A stretch of 10,781 bases of DNA from the NCBI GenBank assembly GCA_004377275.1, contig SOIC01000094.1:1-10781 (forward strand), given 5' to 3'. The translations under genes were made by a program, and so were the position numbers. Shown here piece by piece: positions 1 through 5,857 of the stretch (its first letter is position 1; each line of letters starts with the position of its first letter). The notes beneath the pieces were generated by a model. The model saw nothing but the letters and a program-made list of their open reading frames with translations, ran no database searches and was not told the DNA's origin. Source of the stretch: Dehalococcoidia bacterium (GTDB lineage Bacteria; Chloroflexota; Dehalococcoidia; E44-bin15).

Positions 1-517
1 TGCTCTTGCGGGGAGGCAGTTTAATAGCAGTCCACTTTATCTTGGGATTGAACCACTCAGCCGTCCTTTGATTATATGGAATGCACAGTCCCTCACACTG
101 ATGCTTCACCAGCGCCTCATCGTCGTGTCTTTCACAATAATCCAGCCCTTGGCAGTGGGTGATGGTGTACCTGCCATGATTCTCGTCTATCATCTCGCAC
201 TCAATCTCAAGTAACGATCCCATGGATGGAGCCGTCTGGATATATTTCATAACCGAAGCCACATCGTCTCCCCACATATTCAGTGCTTGGCGTAGGCGAC
301 GCGTGTCCATCATGGTTCCCGGTTCCCAAACCTCCACATCATGTCCGAAAGACACCTCATCGCCGTACTTCTGCCTCATGAAGGTGAGCCAGATTCCAGC
401 TATCCCCAGATAGTCCTTGCACGCAGCTTGTAACAGCCTAATAAGCACCGGTTTGGAGAAATCCTCTAGCTTTAGATCGTGCTTAAACGGCCCGCTATAA
501 TCCTCCAATTCTGCCAC
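1..517 (-). CDS. DUF6125-like cysteine-containing protein, copy 1 (3' end outside window)
   Basis: Function unknown. The reading frame starts at GTG (515-517) with GGAGG at 524-528, 6 nt upstream, and stays open for 172 codons to the left edge. Aligned without gaps to the protein encoded at 3165-3725, it differs at about 48 of 173 positions by hand count (about 72% identity). By comparison with that copy it lacks only the last ~14 residues, which should lie just outside the window. Cysteines at 33, 107, 122, 141 and 145 are shared by both copies, with a CxxxC pair at 141/145 followed by IPYNQR and WFNPKIKWTA. This copy has an extra Cys at 128. I relate it to the DUF6125 / L-2-amino-thiazoline-4-carboxylate hydrolase-like group from the C-rich tail and the F/I-NPKIK block; this is recognition by eye. 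No signal peptide or membrane segment is visible, so it is probably cytoplasmic. Recent duplication with divergence is likely. Confidence 0.8.
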   Translation of the reverse strand, partial: MAELEDYSGPFKHDLKLEDFSKPVLIRLLQAACKDYLGIAGIWLTFMRQKYGDEVSFGHDVEVWEPGTMMDTRRLRQALNMWGDDVASVMKYIQTAPSMGSLLEIECEMIDENHGRYTITHCQGLDYCERHDDEALVKHQCEGLCIPYNQRTAEWFNPKIKWTAIKLPPRKS

Positions 518-540
518 TTTGAACCTCCTCATAAATGAAT

Positions 541-569
541 GTAGTAAACGACCCCTATAACGTAGTCAA
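541..569 (-). promoter_or_regulatory. Possible promoter of the copy-1 DUF6125-like gene
   Basis: On the minus strand TTGACT (564-569) is separated by 17 nt from TACTAC (541-546). The -35 fits well and the -10 matches only 3 of 6 positions. It would place the transcript start about 17 nt before the GTG start, leaving room for the ribosome binding site. Weak call. Confidence 0.25.
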
Positions 570-707
570 CAGCCACGGACTTATCTATATTAGTCCAAAT
601 CCGCCTGGCTGGGCCACTCGGTCTGTCAGCTTTAATAATAGCTTGAATTTTTACAAGCCGCCACTTTCTTTTAGAATAGCCCGAGTGGCTCCAATTCCCC
701 GAGCAGT

Positions 708-1826
708 TTACACAACCGGCTTGGTCATCTCCAGGTCAAAGTATGATAAAATTCCCCGCTCTTTTAGGTACGTGAAGAACTTGATCGGGTCCATACAGGC
801 CTCGGGGCCGTAGACTCCTCCTTCTTCGGTGAGAATCTCCTTCCGTGCGAGCATCAGAGTGCCGATAGCCAGAGAAAGCCCGGTCGCTTCCCTCATCTGG
901 CCAATCCCGCATGCCATCTCATGTACCTCTTTGCCACCCAGCTCGCCCCAGGCATCAATTCGGACCGCACCCCATTCCGGCTCCTGAGACTTGCCCAGGT
1001 GTTTGAGGCTATTCAGGAGCCTGGTTAGCACCTGCCGGCGCCACTTGCCGCCGAAGAGTCCCAACTTGGCAGGCAAGACTAGCCAATTTGACCCCGGGCC
1101 AAAGCCCATAAAGAAATTGACGTCCTGTATCCCTGGGATAGAGAGAGGAACAGTCACTGGTTCGCCATGACCCATATTCCACACTTTTACCTTTCCAAAC
1201 TTCGGGAATTCAATTACCCGCTCCTCGCGGCAGGCGCGAATCATCATCCGTTTTCCATCACGCCAGGTTGCAATCTTTCCACTCATGATGAATAGAGTAT
1301 GCCCCATCACCGCCTCACCCCCACCTGAGTTCAAAGGTAGGTAAACACTGATATCCACTCGACGTAGCTTGTCCATCTGCTGGGCGAAATAGCGGACCCC
1401 GACGTTGGAGATTCCCGGGCTGGTGCCGAGGCCCGTAATGATTGTTACTCCCTCTTTGCGAGCCTTTTCAGAGAATTGATTTATCACCTCGTCTGCGGCC
1501 AGCCAATCGTCACAGATGCTGGTATAGTTAACCCCCGCTTCAATAGCTGCCCGCACCAACTTGGCTTCATATATATAGAAGGGGCCGAGTGCAGATGCGG
1601 CCACATCATAGTCGCGTATCGCCTCCACCAAGCCACGGTGGTCTTGCGCGTTGACACGTTTAACGTCCACCTTGGCTTTTGCTCCCTGGAGCCTGCCTGC
1701 AATCTGTCGGGCCACATCCAGATTCCGATCCGCAATTGTAACCTGTTCAACATCTTCGGCCTCTGCCAGCTCTTCCACTGCCCGGCTCCCCATGTCCCCA
1801 GCGCCTCCAAGAACAATAACCCTCAT
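708..1826 (-). CDS. Saccharopine-dehydrogenase-like NAD(P)-binding oxidoreductase
   Basis: A 372-residue protein starting at ATG with AAGGAT 8 nt upstream. An N-terminal Rossmann fold is plain: hydrophobic strand VIVLGGAGDMG (residues 3-13, GxGxxG type), then an acidic IADRN segment at the end of the second strand, as in the saccharopine dehydrogenase NAD(P)-binding family (Pfam PF03435). A GLGTSPGISN block in the middle resembles the conserved G-x-x-PG segment that leads into the catalytic domain of this family. Length is close to the usual 370-400. Family members include saccharopine reductases, carboxynorspermidine dehydrogenase and many uncharacterised oxidoreductases. Nothing here fixes the substrate, and no lysine or polyamine genes are adjacent. 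No membrane helix is evident. Its minus-strand neighbours are the ERG2-like gene upstream (261-bp gap) and the copy-1 DUF6125-like gene downstream (190-bp gap). Confidence 0.85.
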   Translation of the reverse strand: MRVIVLGGAGDMGSRAVEELAEAEDVEQVTIADRNLDVARQIAGRLQGAKAKVDVKRVNAQDHRGLVEAIRDYDVAASALGPFYIYEAKLVRAAIEAGVNYTSICDDWLAADEVINQFSEKARKEGVTIITGLGTSPGISNVGVRYFAQQMDKLRRVDISVYLPLNSGGGEAVMGHTLFIMSGKIATWRDGKRMMIRACREERVIEFPKFGKVKVWNMGHGEPVTVPLSIPGIQDVNFFMGFGPGSNWLVLPAKLGLFGGKWRRQVLTRLLNSLKHLGKSQEPEWGAVRIDAWGELGGKEVHEMACGIGQMREATGLSLAIGTLMLARKEILTEEGGVYGPEACMDPIKFFTYLKERGILSYFDLEMTKPVV

Positions 1827-2087
1827 TGGTGCATATCCTTTCTACAAGATTTCAAACGGCTACTCAGTACGTTTTCACGGTACAGTGTTTGGCTAGTTCA
1901 ATATCGTTTTCGCAGGCCTACGCAGCTCACTGCTGCAAATTCCGTTAGAATGTGTGGAATACAAGGTAGCATACCCACGATAGCCTAGTCAAATGAACGT
2001 GCGTTTATGAGGTAGTTACGCAGTTGGAGCGGGAGATTGTGCTAGAAAGGCCCTGAAGACAACCGCATGTAATTGCAAATTACGATT
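1827..2087. other. Intergenic gap between the ERG2-like and dehydrogenase genes
   Basis: No credible gene. It contains a perfect 6-bp inverted repeat, GTAATT-GCA-AATTAC (2069-2083), just past the ERG2-like stop codon. No T-run follows on the minus strand, so it is not a standard terminator. A weak TTGACT-18-TACCTT pair is present on the minus strand in this gap, but its -10 half is too poor to call as a promoter. Confidence 0.5.
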
Positions 2088-2648
2088 TCAGATCCTTCCC
2101 CTCAGCAATTCTCTAATGCACAGTTTTGAATATTCCCAACTCTGGCCTAATACACTCTTGAAGTCAAGCGTACTGAATATACTGTCAGCCAGTCCAAAGG
2201 GCATCATCAGGGGAACAAATCCACGAGCATACTCTAGTACCGTAATATTGTCCTTGATGCAGAAACCCTCGCCCCCACCACCTCTGTCCAAGAAACCCAT
2301 ATCGCCCACCTTATAGACAGTGCGCTCACTATCTCCTAACCCATAATGCCACGTCTCTCCCTCCAAAACCCAATCCCACAGCCTGGATAGGTATATCCCA
2401 GTATGTCCTTCGGTGCCAATGGCAGTATGAGCAAAGAGCAAGTACTCTGTGAGTGAGCCATAAAGGAATGATATCTGCAACATAGCACCGCCGGCATTGC
2501 TCCAATGCCATTTCCTTTTCTTGCGGATGTGTAGCTTGGGATATCGTTTGTCAACTGCTTCCGTGATTGCGTCAAGCATCTCATCGTGAGGAAGGCCAAT
2601 ACACTCTTTGACCATTTCACCCAGAACCTCAGGTTCAAACTTAGCCAT
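2088..2648 (-). CDS. ERG2 / sigma-1 receptor-like protein
   Basis: A 186-residue homologue of the ERG2/sigma-1 receptor family (Pfam PF04622), whose members are fungal C8 sterol isomerase (ERG2) and the animal sigma-1 receptor. Matches to human sigma-1 run through most of the fold: NAGGAM (residues 51-56), LTEYLLF followed by TAIG (67-79), GHTG (81-84), LEYARG (138-143) and FGLADSIFST followed by DF (151-163). Asp92 aligns with human Asp126 and Glu139 with human Glu172, the acidic pair of the ligand pocket. Human His154 does not appear to be kept. The human N-terminal transmembrane anchor is missing, so the protein would be soluble or attached only through its hydrophobic C-terminal region. 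I chose ATG 2648 because AAGGAG lies 6 nt upstream; the TTG three bases earlier would leave only 3 nt. No other sterol gene is in view, so the substrate may be a sterol, another polycyclic isoprenoid, or something unrelated. Confidence 0.93.
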   Translation of the reverse strand: MAKFEPEVLGEMVKECIGLPHDEMLDAITEAVDKRYPKLHIRKKRKWHWSNAGGAMLQISFLYGSLTEYLLFAHTAIGTEGHTGIYLSRLWDWVLEGETWHYGLGDSERTVYKVGDMGFLDRGGGGEGFCIKDNITVLEYARGFVPLMMPFGLADSIFSTLDFKSVLGQSWEYSKLCIRELLRGRI

Positions 2649-2724
2649 CAATGTCTCCTTTCCTTAAATTGGATTCCCTCTTTTGTCCTTTCTAAACCTG
2701 CCTAGCTGTGTTCAATGTGCGTAA

Positions 2725-2754
2725 AGAGTACATCTAGATTCTCTGTTTTGTCAA
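2725..2754 (-). promoter_or_regulatory. Possible promoter of the ERG2-like gene
   Basis: On the minus strand a perfect TTGACA (2749-2754) lies 18 nt from TACTCT (2725-2730), which matches TATAAT at 3 of 6 positions including the TA start and final T. The transcript would have a leader of about 70 nt. Confidence 0.35.
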
Positions 2755-2855
2755 CCTATGCAGCCTCGGGGAGAGTTTGGCAAGGTGATGTATCCGAACT
2801 AATGGCTGTTCATGAAGCAATTACAAGATTAGAAAGGGAGGTTGTGCTGGCACCC

Positions 2856-3041
2856 TTATAGTGTTACCACAAGCCTCTTGCGGAACAGGTACGCTAGAGC
2901 GCCTGCTCCGCGGGCCGCCGCTATGCCAACGTAAATACTGGGGAAGGCTGGTATTCCTTCTGGTACCCAGACCCAGCGCCCTCCGATGAAGAACCATGAG
3001 AGCGAGTCCACTTCACCACGGACCCTGGCTATCATAGTCAC
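2856..3041 (-). pseudogene. Probable remnant: C-terminal sorting-signal tail of a lost surface protein
   Basis: The frame is open for 61 codons from a GTG at 3039-3041 and is closed upstream by TGA at 3057-3059. The C-terminal half reads VPEGIPAFPS (residues 27-36), then a mostly hydrophobic Gly/Ala/Tyr/Leu stretch of about 17 residues, then FRKR. This motif-hydrophobic-basic order resembles PEP-CTERM, PEF-CTERM and archaeosortase-type sorting signals that end secreted proteins. An Arg inside the hydrophobic stretch (AAARGAG) would impair membrane insertion and suggests decay. There is no signal peptide, no N-terminal ectodomain and no clear ribosome binding site, so I take it as a leftover C-terminus and not a working gene. 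It could also be a chance ORF. Confidence 0.35.
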
Positions 3042-3164
3042 GGAAAAAGAGCTGCGTCAATGCAGGTTAAGCTGGCAATAATCGTTTGATGTCTTCCGCT
3101 TGGAGTTTATTGCAGAGAGTGTTGGATTGTATTTGATATAAAGGATTCCCTATCGTTTTGCCTT

Positions 3165-3725
3165 CTACTCTTCCAACGTAATGTCCCACACACAGGCGGG
3201 CTCGTCCTTGCTCTTGCGGGGAGGCAGCTTGACCGCAGTCCACTTTATCTTGGGATTGAACCAGTCAGCCGACCTCTGGTTATAGGGAATGCATAGCTCA
3301 TAGCACGCTTGTTTCAGTAACGTCTCATCCCCGTGTTTCTCAAAATAGTCCAGCGCGTTGCAGCGGTTGATGGTGTACCTGCCGTGGTTCTTATCCATCA
3401 GCTCGCAATCAATGTGAAATAGCCCTCCCAGCGATGCGCTGGTCTGGATATATTTCATGACTGCCTCGACATCGTCTCCCCAGATATTCAGCGCCTCGCG
3501 GGTGCGGCGCACCTCACCCTTGGTGCCCGGTTCCCAAATCTCCACATCATGCTGGAAAGCCACTTGATCACCATACTTTTGCCTCAAGAGGGCCAGCCAT
3601 ATTCCATCTATCCCCAGGTAGTCCTTGCACGCGGCGACGTACAACCTTATGAGCGCCTCCTTTGAGAAATCCTCAAGCTTTAGATCGGTTTTAAACGGCC
3701 CGCTGTAATCCTCCAATTCGGCCAC
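3165..3725 (-). CDS. DUF6125-like cysteine-containing protein, copy 2
   Basis: A complete 186-residue protein, start GTG (3723-3725) with GGAGG 6 nt upstream. Function unknown. It is the paralogue of the gene at 1-517, and the conserved stretch includes the leader (AGGAGGTTYAAAGTG in both). Shared cysteines are 33, 107, 122, 141 and 145, with a further Cys178 near the end. Clustered conserved cysteines suggest metal or cofactor binding, or a Cys-dependent catalytic site, but no motif settles which. The N-terminal half (AELEDYSGPF, LEDFSK, KDYLGI) looks helical. The C-terminal block IPYNQR..WFNPKIKWTAVKLPP is the most conserved part between the copies. Family resemblance is to the DUF6125 / L-2-amino-thiazoline-4-carboxylate hydrolase-like group, by eye only. 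No signal peptide or membrane helix. Confidence 0.82.
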   Translation of the reverse strand: MAELEDYSGPFKTDLKLEDFSKEALIRLYVAACKDYLGIDGIWLALLRQKYGDQVAFQHDVEIWEPGTKGEVRRTREALNIWGDDVEAVMKYIQTSASLGGLFHIDCELMDKNHGRYTINRCNALDYFEKHGDETLLKQACYELCIPYNQRSADWFNPKIKWTAVKLPPRKSKDEPACVWDITLEE

Positions 3726-4226
3726 TTTAAACCTCCTTCTATGTTTATATAAAGGGCGCAGCTACCTACAGTGCCTGATATTCACCGCTATTGCCTAATG
3801 ATCTGCCCACTAAAATAGTAAGTAGCCTCTCGCCACAAGGCCAGCTGCCGCAGCCCTGTCTATTTTAGTCCAGAGAATGAGCTTTGTAAACACAGGCCTC
3901 TTGCTTCTTCAAATATTGCCGCCGATCTTAGAATCCTCACTTGAGGCTACTGCCTTTGCGCCCAAACTGAAGGTGACGGTGCCCCTTGACAAATGATGTA
4001 ACATCCATCACCCTTACCCACAGCAAGAAGCGAGGTGCTAAAGCACACACGTGGACGGTTAGGCTGATATCAGTAGCGGCTGACTATTAGGGTCGGAGTA
4101 GCGCAATCAATGGTCAACAGTTGCCAGGCGGGAGAACCCGGTCCTCCTCATTAGCAGCATGAAGCTTAAGAAATGGCTTAAAGAGGCGATGGTAGAAAGA
4201 TCCGAAAAGGATGTAGCCGAGGTAGA
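3726..4226. other. 500-bp gap without a convincing gene, upstream of fxsA
   Basis: This separates minus-strand copy 2 from plus-strand fxsA, so it should hold divergent promoters. I found TTTATATAAA (around 3745) as an AT-rich -10 candidate for copy 2, but no good -35. Inverted repeats are GTGCT-AA-AGCAC (4035-4046), a 10-bp palindrome CTGATATCAG (4064-4073) and GGAG...CTCC flanking ACCCGG (about 4131-4148). The transcript leader of fxsA could therefore be structured, but no known riboswitch is recognisable. Short ORFs at 3877-3996 (39 aa) and 4159-4236 (25 aa) lack clear ribosome binding sites. Confidence 0.4.
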
Positions 4227-4622
4227 ATGCTTTTAAGACTTATGCTCTTATTTATTCTTATGCCACTCATCGAGCTGGCAATTCTGGTTTATTTGGGAAC
4301 CATCATAGGCGCTTTGTATACCGTACTCATCGTAGTGGCAACAGGCATTCTTGGTGCTGTTATGGCAAGGCATCAGGGCTTGGCTGCCCTCTCCAGAATT
4401 CGCAGCAGCATTGAGAGTGGAATCATGCCCGCTAACGAGCTCTTTGACGGAGCCTTGATCCTTGCGGGTGGCCTGTTGCTGCTTACACCGGGTATAATTA
4501 CAGACATTGTGGGGTTCGCAGTGTTAGTTCCGCAAACAAGGCGCATTATTAGAAGGTGGATACGTAGCCTGATACATCGCAGGATTCAGAGGGGAGAAAT
4601 TCACTATCGTGAAGTGCAGTAG
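4227..4622 (+). CDS. fxsA: FxsA family membrane protein
   Basis: A 131-residue polytopic inner-membrane protein of the FxsA family (Pfam PF04186). FxsA of E. coli is known for relieving F-plasmid exclusion of phage T7 when overproduced; its normal cellular role is not established. Visible features are an N-terminal hydrophobic helix containing MPLIE (12-16), a second helix at about 27-46, a polar loop RHQGLAALSRIRSSIESG, then the family signature ELFDGALILAGGLLLLTPG followed by TD and GF (about 71-97) over the third helix. A strongly basic cytoplasmic tail with RRIIRRWIR follows. Length is slightly shorter than the E. coli protein. GAGG at 4219-4222 is only 4 nt before the ATG; the ATG at residue 6 is a possible alternative start. 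The next gene follows 18 bp downstream on the same strand, probably in one operon. Confidence 0.93.
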   Translation: MLLRLMLLFILMPLIELAILVYLGTIIGALYTVLIVVATGILGAVMARHQGLAALSRIRSSIESGIMPANELFDGALILAGGLLLLTPGIITDIVGFAVLVPQTRRIIRRWIRSLIHRRIQRGEIHYREVQ

Positions 4623-4640
4623 GCTTCCGGAGAGAGAGTC

Positions 4641-5357
4641 ATGAAAGGTTATCGGAGCCCATCCTGGTTTCGTATTAAGGGGTTTCTCGGCAAGAAACAG
4701 GCGCAGGCTCAGAATGTGGAGCCCGAGGCATCAAAATCTGCGAAGGTACAGCAAAGGCAACCGGATTTGCAGGAAGATTTGTTAGAAGCAGCATTGCCTC
4801 CAAAGATTTATGCTTTCCTTGTCGAAATTTTGGAGAGGTGTATGGTGAGCCAATCGGACGTCGCCACAGCGCTAGCTGGATTGGAGGAGTCGAGTATCGT
4901 AGATAAATTACTGGGTATGATGCTGGTAGATGAAGCCTATTCCGAAATTGCAGAACGTGAGGCGGAATCTATTGAAGCTATGGACTTTCGCCAGGTTCTA
5001 GGCTGGCGGACATGGCACTTCTTATTAGCTCTCTATAAGCATATGATTTCCCCGGCAGAGAGTATGGAGAGGGCTAATAAACTGAAAAGGTTTCTTGCCA
5101 GTCAGTCAAATATGCTAGGATCAATAACAACGGCAGCTCACCAAGCTGGCGACTGGGACACACTCCTTCTGGCTGTCGGGTTTTGTCAATGGACTGGATG
5201 GCGGAAATGGCGTAAAGAGCTATTGCAAATAGTTCGTGATCAAATTGGCGAACAGGCAATTCTTGACCGGCTTCAACAGATGGAGCAACATCCCAGGCTG
5301 GTAGTAGAAAGATTGCTTATTCAGCGCTCGAGGCAGTCCATAACGAATGCTAGGTGA
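4641..5357 (+). CDS. Uncharacterised, probably helical soluble protein
   Basis: A 238-residue protein I do not recognise. It starts at ATG with a GGAGAGAGAG purine run upstream and follows fxsA by 18 bp, so the two are likely co-transcribed. The N-terminus is basic and aromatic (WFRIKGFLGKK, 9-19). A low-complexity polar linker of about 25 residues rich in Q, A, E and K follows. From residue 45 the sequence has a continuous helical pattern with many Leu/Ile/Ala heptads and Trp clusters (GWRTWHFLLA, GFCQWTGWRKWRKE). No transmembrane helix, signal peptide or catalytic motif is visible. The basic N-terminus could touch the membrane or a nucleic acid. It converges on the DUF35-type gene with an 83-bp gap that lacks an obvious terminator. 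A lineage-specific partner of FxsA is possible; that is context only. Confidence 0.75.
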   Translation: MKGYRSPSWFRIKGFLGKKQAQAQNVEPEASKSAKVQQRQPDLQEDLLEAALPPKIYAFLVEILERCMVSQSDVATALAGLEESSIVDKLLGMMLVDEAYSEIAEREAESIEAMDFRQVLGWRTWHFLLALYKHMISPAESMERANKLKRFLASQSNMLGSITTAAHQAGDWDTLLLAVGFCQWTGWRKWRKELLQIVRDQIGEQAILDRLQQMEQHPRLVVERLLIQRSRQSITNAR

Positions 5358-5440
5358 AGACCGCTTGTGCCAATCGGCAAAACTACATATACCCCCACCG
5401 AACAGCGCACCGCTCGCTCCTTTGAATTCCTGGTAGCTAC

Positions 5441-5854
5441 CTACCGAGCTTTGAAGGCTACGAAACACCTTCTGCCTTCCTCCTGTTCCATGAACTCCAC
5501 AGTGAGAGGGGTTCCCACCTTTATGCCCTCTGGTTTTCTGGCGTCAAGCCCTCGAATCCGGCCACTTACCTTGGGACCCTCCTCCAATTCCACAACCCCG
5601 ACCAGGTAGGGATTGTCTCTGTCATATCCTTCCTCTATGGTAAAGCTCGGCCCCACGGCGACGGCGGTGAAAGCAGCAAGCCTACCCTTGCCCTTCATCT
5701 CCACCCATTCCATGTCATTTCCGTGGCACTTGCTACAGATAGGGTGTGGGGGTAGATATAGTTCCTGACATTTCTTGCACCTCGAAGCCATGAGTTTCTT
5801 CTCAGCGAGAAACCGATAGAAGGATGCGCTGTCAAATTCTCTTTCCTCAGTCAA
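5441..5854 (-). CDS. Zn-ribbon/OB-fold protein (DUF35 family), thiolase partner
   Basis: A 137-residue protein of the DUF35 type: an N-terminal helix (FDSASFYRFLAEKK, 7-20), a rubredoxin-like zinc ribbon with Cys26, Cys29, Cys40 and Cys43 (CKKC...CSKCH), then an OB-fold beta domain (about 55-137). In archaea and bacteria such proteins bind thiolases or HMG-CoA synthase. In the archaeal complex the OB-fold contributes a shared CoA site and the complex channels acyl-CoA intermediates. Here the gene begins 3 nt after the thiolase stop. The start is TTG (5852-5854), supported by AGGAGG 6 nt upstream inside the thiolase 3' end, so translation is probably coupled. All four zinc ligands are present and the length is normal for the family. 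The partner assignment is firm by context; the acyl substrate is not known. Confidence 0.93.
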   Translation of the reverse strand: MTEEREFDSASFYRFLAEKKLMASRCKKCQELYLPPHPICSKCHGNDMEWVEMKGKGRLAAFTAVAVGPSFTIEEGYDRDNPYLVGVVELEEGPKVSGRIRGLDARKPEGIKVGTPLTVEFMEQEEGRRCFVAFKAR

Positions 5855-5857
5855 GGA

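Noticed and set aside
1476..1988. 170-aa plus-strand ORF
   Set aside because: It is antisense to the Rossmann-fold region of the dehydrogenase gene, whose family motifs are clear; an opposite-strand shadow.
2069..2083. 6-bp perfect inverted repeat after the ERG2-like gene as a terminator
   Set aside because: AT-rich stem and no T-run on the minus strand.
3877..3996. 39-aa plus-strand ORF starting MSFVNTGLLLLQ
   Set aside because: No ribosome binding site, no family match, and length within chance expectation for the gap.
3986..4010. TTGACA in the fxsA upstream gap as a promoter
   Set aside because: No acceptable -10 hexamer occurs 15-19 nt downstream on the plus strand.
4159..4236. 25-aa plus-strand ORF (MKLKKWLKEAMVERSEKD...) overlapping the fxsA start
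   Set aside because: No Shine-Dalgarno upstream, very short, and no recognised family. It could be a leader peptide but nothing supports that.
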